A DNA stretch of 64,000 nt from Methylobacterium radiotolerans JCM 2831 (lineage in GTDB: Bacteria; Pseudomonadota; Alphaproteobacteria; Rhizobiales; Beijerinckiaceae): the NCBI RefSeq assembly GCF_000019725.1, contig NC_010510.1:338501-402500 (forward strand), given 5' to 3'. A program made the position numbers and the translations under genes. Below, one piece after another: positions 27,646 to 36,368 of the stretch (its first letter is position 1; each line of letters starts with the position of its first letter). The notes under the pieces were generated by a model, which was not told the DNA's origin, did not search any database, and was given only the letters and a program-made list of their open reading frames with translations.

Positions 27646-28427
27646 GCGGCCAGCGCCGCGGGGCTGGCGCCGATATAGGCCGCGATCACGTCCGGATCTT
27701 TGCGGATGGATTCGGGCGGTCCATCGGCGAGCTTGCGCCCGTAATCGAGGACGACGACGTGGTGGGCGAGCCGGAGCACGATCCCGAGATCGTGCTCGAT
27801 CAGCACGATCGTCAGCGCCAGCTCGCGGTTCAGCCGCGCGATGAGCGCGGCGATCTCGTCCTTCTCGCGGGCGTTCATGCCGGCCAGCGGCTCGTCGAGC
27901 AGGAGGAGCGAGGGCTCCGCCACGAGGGCGCGGGCCAGCTCGACCTTCTTCTGGATGCCGTAGGGCAACGTACCCACTGCCGTGCCGGCCTGGGATTCGA
28001 GGTCGAGGAGGCGCAGCACCGCCCGGGCTCGCTCGCGGAACGCGGCCTCCTGCGCCCGGGCGCGCGGCAGGCGCAGGGCTTCCTCGACCAGCGTCGCCCG
28101 CGCGCGGCGCGACAGGCCGACGATCACGTTGTCGAGCACGCTCATCCCTGAGAACAGCGCGTTGTTCTGGAAGCTGCGGCCGATGCCGCGCCGTGCCGCC
28201 TTCAGCGGCTCCATCCGGTGGAAGCGTTCCCCCTCGAACACGATCGTGCCGGATTGGGGCCGATACACCCCGTTCAGGATGTTGAGGAGCGAGCTCTTGC
28301 CGGCGCCGTTCGGGCCGATGAGCGCGCAGATCTCGCCGCGCCGGACCGCGAAGCTCAGGCCGTTGATCGCCTTGAGCCCCTTGAACGCCAGCGAGACGTC
28401 GGTGAGTTCGAGGATCGTGTCGGACAC
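27642..28427 (-). CDS. livG: LivG-type ABC transporter ATP-binding protein
   Basis: 261 residues from the GTG at 28427 (VSDTILELTDVSLAFKGL). Walker A GPNGAGKSS, a Q-loop in IGRSFQNNAL, Walker B LLLLDEP followed by LAGMN, and H-loop IEHDL fit the LivG subfamily of branched-chain amino acid-type importers. The signature motif is atypical, LPYGIQKKVELARAL, as usual in LivG. The open frame upstream is antisense/overlap of the monooxygenase gene. It begins eight bases after that gene ends. Confidence 0.88.
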   Translation of the reverse strand: MSDTILELTDVSLAFKGLKAINGLSFAVRRGEICALIGPNGAGKSSLLNILNGVYRPQSGTIVFEGERFHRMEPLKAARRGIGRSFQNNALFSGMSVLDNVIVGLSRRARATLVEEALRLPRARAQEAAFRERARAVLRLLDLESQAGTAVGTLPYGIQKKVELARALVAEPSLLLLDEPLAGMNAREKDEIAALIARLNRELALTIVLIEHDLGIVLRLAHHVVVLDYGRKLADGPPESIRKDPDVIAAYIGASPAALAA

Positions 28428-28435
28428 GGGCGCCC

Positions 28436-29845
28436 TCACTCGGCCGCGGCGGCGGGCCGAAGCGCCGCCTCGCGGGCCTTCACGGCCTCGATGTCGCGAA
28501 AACCGTGGGCCGGATGGGTCTCCGGCAGGTAAGGCCCCCGGCCGAACAGCTTTTCGCGCAAGGTTCCGGGGCGGTAGGCCTTCGGATAGACGCCCCGCTT
28601 CTGAAGCTCCGGCACCAGCAGGTTGACGGTATCCTCGAAACTCTCCGGCGTGACCGCGTAGGCGAGGTTGAAGCCGTCGACGTCGGTCTCGGCGACCCAC
28701 TCTTCCAGGATGTCGGCCACCGTCGTGGGCGAGCCGACGAAGACCGGCCCGAGGCCGCCGATCCCGCCCCAGCGGGCGAGTTCGGCGATCGACCAGGGCT
28801 TCTCCGGCGATGAGAAGTGCTCGACCACCGACACGATGGCGTTGGTCTCGACCTTCCGGACGAGGTCGGTCGGCGCGTACTGCCCGAAATCGATCCCGCT
28901 CCAGCCCGACAGGAACACCAGCGCGCCGTCATAGGAGGCGTAGGACTGGTACTCTTCGAACTTCTTCTGCGCGGCCGCGTCGGTTTCGGCGACGATCACG
29001 GTGGTGAGGTTGTAGATCAGCACGTCCCGGGGCGAGCGGCCGGCCGCCTGCGCCTTCGCGCGCACGTCGGCCACGTAGCCCTTGAGCATGGATTTCAGCG
29101 GCGCGGCGACGAACACGCACTCGGCATGGGTGGCCGCGAAGGCCTTGCCGGGCCCCGAGGCGCCCGCCTGATAGAGCACCGGCGTGCGCTGCGGCGAGGG
29201 CTCGCACAGATGGTAGCCCGGTACCGTGAAGTGCCGGCCGCGATGGCCGATCTCGTGAACCTTGGCCGGATCGGTGAAGATCCGCCGCTCCCGGTCGCGC
29301 AGGACCGCGCCGTCCTCCCAGCTGCCCTCGAACAGCTTGTAGAGCACCTCGACATACTCGGCCGCGACCTCGTAGCGGTTGTCGTGGCGCTTCAGGCCCT
29401 CCTGGCCGAGGTTCTTCGCGCCGCTCTCCAGATACGAGGTGACGATGTTCCAGCCGACCCGGCCCTTCGTGTGATGGTCGGCGGTCGAGAGGCGCCGCGC
29501 GAAGGTGTAGGGATGCTCGAACGAGGTCGAGGCCGTGATGCCGATGCCGAGATGCTCGGTGGCCAGCGCGATCGGCGCGGCGAGCTGGAGCGGATCGTTG
29601 ACCGGGATCTGCGCGGCCTGATGCAGGGCGTGCCAGTTCGAGCCCTTGTAGACGTCGTAATAGCCGACGACATCGGCGACGAAGATCCCGTCGAAGATCC
29701 CGCGCTCCAGCGTCCGCGCGAGGTGCTGCCAGTATTCGAGGTCTTTGTACTGCCACGACTGATCTCGCGGATGAGCCCATAGGCCCGGCGACTGATGGCC
29801 GACGCAGTTCATGTCGAAGGCGTTGAAGCGGATGGTGCGCGACAT
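28436..29845 (-). CDS. FMN-dependent monooxygenase, NtaA/SnaA/DszA family
   Basis: 469 residues from ATG 29845 (MSRTIRFNAFDMNCVGHQSP). This bacterial-luciferase-type (LLM) fold uses FMNH2 from a partner reductase; relatives cleave nitrilotriacetate, alkane- or dibenzothiophene sulfones and similar C-S or C-N compounds. Family marks include HPRDQSWQYKDLEYW, TSFEHPYTFARRLST and TKGRVGWNIVTS. It heads an operon with livG and a truncated livH, suggesting uptake then oxidation of an organosulfur or organonitrogen nutrient. No reductase gene is nearby. Confidence 0.88.
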   Translation of the reverse strand: MSRTIRFNAFDMNCVGHQSPGLWAHPRDQSWQYKDLEYWQHLARTLERGIFDGIFVADVVGYYDVYKGSNWHALHQAAQIPVNDPLQLAAPIALATEHLGIGITASTSFEHPYTFARRLSTADHHTKGRVGWNIVTSYLESGAKNLGQEGLKRHDNRYEVAAEYVEVLYKLFEGSWEDGAVLRDRERRIFTDPAKVHEIGHRGRHFTVPGYHLCEPSPQRTPVLYQAGASGPGKAFAATHAECVFVAAPLKSMLKGYVADVRAKAQAAGRSPRDVLIYNLTTVIVAETDAAAQKKFEEYQSYASYDGALVFLSGWSGIDFGQYAPTDLVRKVETNAIVSVVEHFSSPEKPWSIAELARWGGIGGLGPVFVGSPTTVADILEEWVAETDVDGFNLAYAVTPESFEDTVNLLVPELQKRGVYPKAYRPGTLREKLFGRGPYLPETHPAHGFRDIEAVKAREAALRPAAAAE

Positions 29846-30604
29846 GCGAGCGTCGAACCTCTGGGAACTCGGCAACGGACAACGGGAGCGATCCACCGAA
29901 GCGGACCGCCTCTGCCAAAACAGCCCGTCACGACAATGGCTTGGGGTCGTCTGCGATGGCGGCGCGCTCGAATGCAGGCATAGGACCAGCAAGCCTCGGG
30001 TCGGCTATCTAACCCGCCTCTTATCCTTAGATATCTGACCGTAGCGGAGACCTCGAACAGGCTCTCCTTCGGGGTTCGCTGACGCGACTACCTTAGGATA
30101 AGAAGATTGGTCGTAGCGCTTCGGCACGACGGGCTGTCATGGACCGTATTTCAATGCGATCGGAGATGCTCTTCGGTCATGCAACTTCGCGGGGCAGGAA
30201 CCGACCGGAGTGCCGTCTATCGCCACTAAGCGTCTTCCAACTAGGCATCGAAGCGATCTTGGCATTTCAAAGGTATTCCCTCAAGAAGCTATTGTCTTTT
30301 AAGAATTGACACATCGCGAATAAATTGGCGAATTGCTGCTTGATCGTTCGCGATATATTCTTGATTATGTCATATGATTTAGGAAATGTACTGTCAAAAT
30401 TCGGCGAAAATAAAGGATAAGTTTTCAGTCCGGCGTCCTAAGAAAAAAATTGTCTTCACCGGCTAACTGCCAGCCCGACGTACTGCAGGGCGCGCCCGCC
30501 CTTGGGCCTGCAATGAGCTGCGATCGCCTGGGCGTGGGTAATTGGGCGTCAGATTGCCGATGTGACTCAGGGGTATCCTCATGCCCTCGAGCCGCCGCCC
30601 CGCT
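29846..30604. other. Long non-coding stretch
   Basis: No gene supported. Imperfect inverted repeats CTTATCCTTAG (about 30020) and CTTAGGATAAG (about 30100) and a perfect pair ATCGCGAA (30313) / TTCGCGAT (30347) are present. The 30280-30420 part is AT-rich. The monooxygenase promoter should lie at the left edge. Confidence 0.35.
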
Positions 30605-31407
30605 GCCTTGCCCGCGCAGGTGGCGGTCGATCATGCCGTTCACCAGCCGGCGCGCGGCGGGCGCTCGGGCACGTCCCCGGGCTGGAGCGGATCGCGGCCA
30701 TGGTCGGGTTCGCCGGCGCAGGGGAAAGCACGATGCTGGCCGGCGCCCGCGAGGCCTGGGAGGTGCAGGGCTACCGGGTCCGCGGCGCGGCACTGGCCGG
30801 CAAAGCGGCCGAGGGGCTGGATGAGGCGTCAAGCATCCGCGGCCGGACGCTGGCCTCGTGGGCGTACGCCTGACCGGCCGGCGAGCACCGGCTCGGGTGG
30901 GTCGACATGGTGGTGATCGACGAGGCCGGGATGGTCGGCAGCCGGCAGCCGGCAGCCGGCAGCTCGCCGAGTTCGAGGCCGACGCCGAGGCGCGCGGGGG
31001 CCAAGCTGGTGCTGGTGGTCAACCACGAGCAACTGCACGCGATCGGCGCCGGGGCGCCGTTCCGGGCGGTGGCGGAGCAGATCGGCCACGCTGAGTTCGG
31101 CGACATCCGCCGGCAGCGCGCGGAGTGGCAGCGCGAGGCCTCGGTCGCCTTCGCCACGCACCGTACCGCCGAGGGCTCGGCGGCGTACCGGGCGCACGGC
31201 GCTAACATGTTCAAGGCCGACGCGGGGACCGCGCGGGGGGGGGGGGCGATCGTGCAGGACTACCTCGCGGACCGGGAGAGCCGGCCGGAGGGCAGCCGGG
31301 CGGTGCTGGCCGACGGGCTCGGCGTCCACGAGGCGGCCGCCCGGGTGCGAGTCGGCAAGACCGCCCTGTACGAGGCTTTGACGGGCTTCGGTGCCGCCCC
31401 ACCTTGA
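30605..31407 (+). pseudogene. Decayed second traA helicase fragment fused to a resolvase tail
   Basis: A helicase segment like that of TraA is readable (GLERIAAMVGFAGAG, then AALAGKAAEGL, VVIDEAGMVGSRQ, AIGAGAPFRAVAEQIGHAE). Defects: Walker A Lys is Glu (GAGES), a TGA at 30871-30873 interrupts the frame, a 7-bp unit (GCCGGCA) is repeated about four times near 30935-30963, and a run of 12 G lies at 31235-31246. The last ~40 codons (GLGVHEAAARVRVGKTALYEAL) match the C-terminal helix-turn-helix of serine resolvases instead of TraA. It overlaps the part of traA still present at 25.9-26.2 kb, so it is a different copy. Confidence 0.75.
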
Positions 31408-31506
31408 AGTACGCGAGCATTGGCTCCGCATCGCCCGGTGTCGTACGCAGGGAGTCCCTTCGTGGGAGGCTTCCACGAGCGACCCTCGCCCCGGCTGTGA
31501 GATCCG

Positions 31507-32418
31507 ATGCAGCTCACCGACCGCCTCGCCCATCTGCCCGAGCGCAAGCAGCGCGAGTTGGGCCACGTGGCGCAGATCCTGTTTTCCACCTTCGAGGCGG
31601 CACAGGCCGGCAAGCTGTCGGAGAAGCGGCGGGGCGGCCGGATCCTGAAGCTGATCCTATTCGGCTCGTACGCGCGGGGCGACTGGGTCGAGGATCACGC
31701 CAGCGGCTATCGCTCGGATTACGACCTGCTGGTGGTGGTCGACGGCGAGGCGTTTGCCGAAGGCTATGAGGCGTGGGAGCAGGCTGAGGCACGGCTGCTG
31801 CAGGAGCTGACGGTGACGAAAGGGTTGGCGACGCCGGTCAACGTCATCGTGCACAGCTATGCGGATGTGAACGATCGACTGGCGCGGGGGCTGCCGTTCT
31901 TCGCCGATATCGCGCGGGACGGGGTGGTGCTGTACGAGGCGGAAGGGTTCCCGCTGGCCGCGCCGAAGCCGCTCACGGCGGAGGAGCGCCTGGCCGAAGC
32001 ACGGCGGTACTTCGAGCACTGGTTTCCAAGTGCTGGCGCCTTTCGAGCTGCTGCCGGCTTCCTTATCCAGCGCGACAACCTTCCCGAAGCCGCCTTCCAA
32101 CTGCATCAGACGACAGAGCGGCTCTATCACTGCGTGCTGCTGGTGCTGACACTCTACAGCCCGAAGCTGCACCGCCTGGATCGTCTGCGCTCACAGGCCG
32201 AGAACCTGGATGCCCGGTTGATTGCCGCTTGGCCGCGGGAGACCAAGTTTACCCGGCGCTGCTTCGCCCGGCTCAACCGCGCCTATGTCGAGGCTCGTTA
32301 CTCACCGCACTATGAGATCACCGGCGAGGAGCTGGCTTGGCTGATCGAGCGCATTGATGGCCTGAGCGGTATGGTGACGACGGTCTGCACGGAGCACTTG
32401 GACCGCTTTTACCGATGA
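31507..32418 (+). CDS. Fused minimal nucleotidyltransferase (MNT)-HEPN protein
   Basis: 303 residues. The N-terminal half has the MNT motif GSYARGDW followed by DYDLLVVV (about residues 52-80); the C-terminal half is a HEPN-like four-helix domain (about 165-300) with an ARYSPHY stretch close to the R-x(n)-H-x-Y active-site pattern of HEPN RNases. As separate genes these domains form toxin-antitoxin pairs in which the MNT protein modifies the HEPN toxin with nucleotides; fused forms are also known. The gene is intact amid decayed neighbours, which fits a selfish or defensive role. Start at the ATG following GTGAGATCCG. Confidence 0.8.
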   Translation: MQLTDRLAHLPERKQRELGHVAQILFSTFEAAQAGKLSEKRRGGRILKLILFGSYARGDWVEDHASGYRSDYDLLVVVDGEAFAEGYEAWEQAEARLLQELTVTKGLATPVNVIVHSYADVNDRLARGLPFFADIARDGVVLYEAEGFPLAAPKPLTAEERLAEARRYFEHWFPSAGAFRAAAGFLIQRDNLPEAAFQLHQTTERLYHCVLLVLTLYSPKLHRLDRLRSQAENLDARLIAAWPRETKFTRRCFARLNRAYVEARYSPHYEITGEELAWLIERIDGLSGMVTTVCTEHLDRFYR

Positions 32419-32882
32419 AAGCGAAAAAACCAGGCTGTATTTAGGCGCGAGCCAGCGCTCCAAACCCTCAACGGGCCGCTTCGCTCCAGCGAGGGGCGTC
32501 GAGCGTTCCTCGTGCCTCAATCGACTTTAACGACGGTCAGCCCGATGATCTCTGACGCATCCGCCGGCCATGAAGGTGCAGTCCCAACCCAATTCGTGAA
32601 CCCATCCGGAAGGCTCGCGAGCCGCTGACGCGCCTGCGCCAGATCGGGTGCCGCGGGTCGAGCGGCGCGCGGGATGTGCTTCACCACGGGAACATCACCG
32701 GCATCTGGCCCGGGCTGCCCTATTAAAGGCTCGCCACGGCCAGGTCGGTCATAGGCGCGGAGCTTCGTGCCGCCGGCGAAGGGACCGAGGCGCTTGGCCT
32801 TCACATCGGGCTACACAGGGTGATCCTCCCTCGGCGTCGCGGACACCTCTGATACGCTCATGCTGAGCGGGGAAGGTGTCGG

Positions 32883-33209
32883 ATGGCGAAGACGAGACGA
32901 GAGTTCACACCCGAGTTCAAACGCGAAGCGGTCGCCCTGCTGGAGAGCAGCGGCCGGCCACAGATGCAGGTCGCGGCCGAGCTTGGGATCCAGCCCTCGA
33001 TGCTGAGGCAGTGGCGTGCCACGCTGAACGGGGCCTCACCCGGGCCGCGGTCTGCTGGATCGACGGGCGCCTCGCCACCAAGCCCGGTTGCGTCCCCGTC
33101 CGATCAGGCCGCCGAGATCGCCCGACTGCGGCGGGAGCTCGACCGCACGCGTATGGAGCGCGACGTACTAAAAAAAGCTATCGGCATCTTCGCGGAGATG
33201 CCCAAGTGA
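32883..33209 (+). CDS. IS3-family transposase OrfA
   Basis: 108 residues: helix-turn-helix (FTPEFKREAVALLESSGRPQ … PSMLRQW) and a coiled-coil C-terminus (EIARLRRELDRTRMERDVLK). A run of seven A at the LKKA codons is a likely -1 frameshift site that would fuse it to OrfB. Confidence 0.9.
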   Translation: MAKTRREFTPEFKREAVALLESSGRPQMQVAAELGIQPSMLRQWRATLNGASPGPRSAGSTGASPPSPVASPSDQAAEIARLRRELDRTRMERDVLKKAIGIFAEMPK

Positions 33210-34066
33210 CCTTCGCCTTCATCGAGCAGCATGCGCGGACCTGGCCGGTGCGTCTCATGTGCCGCGTGCTCGGAGTCTCACCCAGCGGCTTCTACGGATG
33301 GCGGTCACGGCCTGAGAGCGCCCGCTCGGCCTCCAATCGCCAACTCCTGGACGACGTCCGGCGCATCCATGCCGCCCACCACCGACGCTATGGTGCCCCA
33401 CGCGTGCATGCCGCTCTGCGAGCCGAGGGCCGGTCCGTCAGCCGCGGGCGGGTGGAGCGTCTCATGCGCCGGCATGGCATTCGTGCGCTGGCGGGGCGTC
33501 GGTTCCGGCCCTGTACGACCGACAGCCGTCACGATCTCCCCATCGCGCCCAATCTCCTCAAGCAGGACTTCTCAGCCGCGCGACCCGACACGGTCTGGCT
33601 GGCCGATATCACCTACCTGCCGACCGGCGAGGGCTGGCTGTACTTGGCCGCTGTCCTCGATCTGGCCACGCGCAAGATCGTCGGTTGGTCGATGCGCGAT
33701 CACATGCGCGCCGAGCTGAGCGTCGCGGCATTGATGATGGCCGCCCAGCGGCAGCGGCCGGCCGCCGGGCTCATCTGCCACTCGGATCGCGGCAGCCAGT
33801 ACGCGGCCGAGGCCTATCGGAAGCAGCTCGCCGCAATGGGGGCCAGGCCGTCCATGAGTCGGAGCGCCTGTTGCTACGATAACGCCCCGATGGAGAGCTT
33901 CTTCCACACGCTCAAGGTCGAGCTCGTCCATCAGCGACGATGGGCGACCCGGGATGAAGCGCGGCGCGATCTGTTCGCCTACATCGAGGGCTACTACAAT
34001 CGGCAACGCATCCACTCGGCACTCGGCTATCTCACGCCCGAACAAGCCGAGAGGACCGCGAAATGA
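33206..34066 (+). CDS. IS3-family transposase OrfB (DDE integrase)
   Basis: 286 residues from GTG 33206 (VTFAFIEQHARTWPVRLMCR). DDE residues: Asp in LADITYLPT, Asp in CHSDRGSQY and Glu in APMESFFHTLK. The open frame extends upstream inside OrfA, as expected when both products are joined by frameshifting. Confidence 0.92.
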   Translation: MTFAFIEQHARTWPVRLMCRVLGVSPSGFYGWRSRPESARSASNRQLLDDVRRIHAAHHRRYGAPRVHAALRAEGRSVSRGRVERLMRRHGIRALAGRRFRPCTTDSRHDLPIAPNLLKQDFSAARPDTVWLADITYLPTGEGWLYLAAVLDLATRKIVGWSMRDHMRAELSVAALMMAAQRQRPAAGLICHSDRGSQYAAEAYRKQLAAMGARPSMSRSACCYDNAPMESFFHTLKVELVHQRRWATRDEARRDLFAYIEGYYNRQRIHSALGYLTPEQAERTAK

Positions 34067-34176
34067 TCTCCCTGTGTCCGCGACACCGAGGGAGGATCAA
34101 GGGACCCCGGACGTCCGGCGCGGAGCCACCTCGGCCGCCGCATCACGCCTACCCGTATCCTTGCTTCTGCCGATGG

Positions 34177-34674
34177 TCATGATGGCATCCTCGTCTTGCG
34201 GAGATAGGCGAGATCGGGCGGCCCCGCCACCGGCAGGTATCCACGCTACCCATACACCCTGACAAGCTCGGGCAGCGGGCGCAGAAGGCGCATCTCCACG
34301 GCATCTGCGGCGAGGGCCTGAGTCTCCAGGGCGCCCACGGCGTTGTCGATGACGTAACCTTTAAGTGGGTGAGCGGGCTACGGGTTGCCTTGCAGGTACG
34401 AGATGGCAACCCAATCGGCGGTAGCGGGTCTGTAGGCGAGACAGCACTACATCCCGTCTTGCTAAACCGCGAGGTCGAAGCGGTTGGTCGTCAGCTTCAG
34501 CGCGGCCCGCCATTCCCATCCGATCTGCTCCGCCACCCGCCATGGCTTCGCAGCGGTGAAAGCAGCATGATCGATAGGCGCGAGACTCAGAGCTGGGAAA
34601 CGCGGTCTCAGATCGGTCTCGACGGTTGCCCGCACGAGCTCGCGCAGATCCCGCCAGGCAGCATATGGGGTCAC
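34177..34674 (-). pseudogene. Acetyltransferase-like gene with four in-frame amber codons
   Basis: From GTG 34674 (SD-like AAGGGCGAG upstream) one frame remains protein-like to the TGA at 34177-34179: TPYAAWRDLREL…RVAEQIGWEWRAALKL…NRFDLAV, then TAG, QDGM, TAG, CCLAYRPATADW…, TAG, PAHPLKGYVIDNAVGALE…VRVYG, TAG, RGYLPV. The DLAVW-GxxCGLA and HPLKGYV elements resemble a small GNAT-like family seen on rhizobial and methylobacterial replicons; that link is from memory. All four interruptions are TAG and the frame never shifts. Confidence 0.6.
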
Positions 34675-34760
34675 GCATTCTCGCCCTTGGCCTCACCTCG
34701 TGCGCGATACACGCTCGCCCGGGCAATGCCGAGCGGCCGTAAGGGGGTAGGCCAAGTCAA
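34671..34760 (-). pseudogene. C-terminal tail of a serine recombinase
   Basis: The minus strand reads RPLGIARASVYRARGEAK and stops with a TGA overlapping the GTG of the next gene (GTGA). GIARASVYRA is the recognition helix of resolvase/invertase C-terminal domains. The rest of the gene is cut off by the IS1182-like element that begins at 34791. Confidence 0.45.
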
Positions 34761-34790
34761 GCTGGTCTGTCGCCGTTCGCATAAGGACCG

Positions 34791-36321
34791 GACACTGTTG
34801 GCGAAGTGAGCGGCTACGCGGCGAGGGCAGCAAAGCGGGAGGTGCGGGTCGGCGCCAGGGGGCGCCGAGCGACCCACGCGGCGAGCCGATCGAGGTTGAG
34901 GGCGGCGGCGGTGGCGAGGCTCTGCAGGCCGGCCCTGGCCAAGCCGCGGTAGCGGCAGCGGCGCAGTCCGAACACGCCTACGGCCTGGGCGATCGTGCCT
35001 TCGATGCCGCGTCGCTGAGCGTAGAGATGCCCCGTCTCGCCGGCTTGCCGGACCCGGACGGCCGCGAGTGCCTCGTGCTCGGCGCGCGGGTGCAGCGTCA
35101 GCTGCCGCCCTTGCGCGCGGGCCGACGTGCAGCGCGTCCGGGATGGGCACGGGGCACAGAGAGCGGCGTCGAAGCAGACCCGGATGCGCCGCCCGCGTGC
35201 CTCACCGTGAAAGCGGCGGGTGAACTCGTGCCAAGCCGAGCTGCAGTGACCCGCGGGGCAGCGCACGACGTGGTCGTCCCAATCCACGGCGAAGTCGGCG
35301 TTGGTGAAGCCGCCCGCGGTCTTGTACTGCCACGTCGATTGCGGCCGGGGTGGACCGATCAAGGCGATGCCATAGCGCTCACGAGCAGCGGCGAGCTGAG
35401 CTGCGCTGATGTAGGCGGCATCCGCCAGATGTTCGGAGGGGATCAGGCCCTTGGCTGCCAACGCGGCGTGGATCGCCTCGACCCGCATGACCTCGTGCAC
35501 GGTCGCCGCGGTAGTATCAGCATGGACGATCAGGTGCGGGGCGCCCGCGTCGCAGGTCTCGGTCAGATGGACCATGTAGCCGATCCAGCCCGTGTTGCGC
35601 TTGGTGCGGTAGCGAGCCTCGGCATCGTAGGGCGACTGGATGCGATCGCCCGGGCCGCGGTTCTCGGTCGTACCGCTCGTGCCAGTCTGCAGGAACGATA
35701 GAGCTCAGCCAAGCCGGCGCCGCGGTGGCCACGGCGTTCAAGGCCGCCCGCATCGTCTCGGCAAGCAGCTCGAGCCGGTTCAGCGTGCGGATAGCGGCCA
35801 GGACGTGCGTGCTGTCGGTGCGCTGCCGACCGCGGGCCTTCAGCAGCCCACCGTCACGGGCCACGTCCAGGAGACGGGTGAGCAGACGCTCGCCGGCCTC
35901 GTGTTCGAGCAGGCGGGCCCGGAACTCGCACAGGACCGAAAAGTCGAAGCCGGCATCCGCAAGATCGAGAGCGAGCAGGTACTTCCAGTCAATCCGGCCT
36001 CGCACCGCGTCGGCGGCGCGCCGGTCGCTCAGCCCTTCCCGGAACTGCATCAGTGTGACGAGTGCGAGGCGCCAGGGCGCGTAGGCTGGCTGACCCAGCT
36101 TCGGGTAGAGGTCGGCGAAATCGGCATCGGCGAACAGGGCGCCGAGCCGGTCGCGCAGGAGCATGTAGGGGGTGCCGCGCCGGAAAGCGGCCTGCGCGAT
36201 CCGAGCGGTGTCCTCAGGGACAGGCGGCAGTGGTTGCGAACGGAGCGACATGGGCGACCTCCGGACTGGAAACCTTCTCAACGCCCCACAGGCCGGCCAC
36301 GCTCACTTCGCCAACAGTGTC
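34791..36321 (-). mobile_element. IS1182-family insertion sequence, inactive
   Basis: 1531 bp with perfect 22-bp terminal inverted repeats (GACACTGTTGGCGAAGTGAG… at the left, its complement at 36300-36321). Carries one transposase gene broken by a frameshift. Flanks show no obvious duplication. Confidence 0.8.
34814..36251 (-). pseudogene. IS1182-family transposase, frameshifted
   Basis: The N-terminal part (from ATG 36251; DUF772-type GALFADADFADLYPKLGQPA…WRLALVTLMQFREGLSDR, catalytic-type RTDSTHVLA) and the C-terminal part (MVHLTETCDAGAPHLIVHAD…RRGIEGTIAQAVGVFG) are in different frames; the shift falls near 35640-35660, after KHERYDRE-like sequence. Otherwise full length for the family (~470 residues). 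Confidence 0.85.
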
Positions 36322-36368
36322 GGGCACGATATGGAGCGGCGCGGTTGGGTACAAATTATCAGCTCAAG

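Larger units (their letters stand above)
32821..34099 (+). mobile_element. IS3-family insertion sequence, IS3-like group
   Basis: 1279 bp bounded by near-perfect inverted repeats: TGATCCTCCCTCGGCGTCGC on the left and, read inward from the right, TGATCCTCCCTCGGTGTCGC, both continuing GGACAC. AGG flanks both sides as a 3-bp target duplication. Both ORFs are intact with a slippery A-run between them, so the element looks complete and potentially active. Confidence 0.9.
32517..34180 (-). pseudogene. Small unknown gene split by an IS and an amber codon
   Basis: Removing the IS at 32821-34099 and one 3-base duplication joins MTIGRSKDTGRRD… (from ATG 34180) in frame to a tail ending ADASEIIGLTVVKVD at 32517. 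One TAG remains in frame just after the IS point (between GVPV and PDVKAKRL). The joined protein would have about 125 residues and is not recognised. Its ATG overlaps the stop of the upstream gene (ATGA), so it was the last gene of a small operon. Confidence 0.55.
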
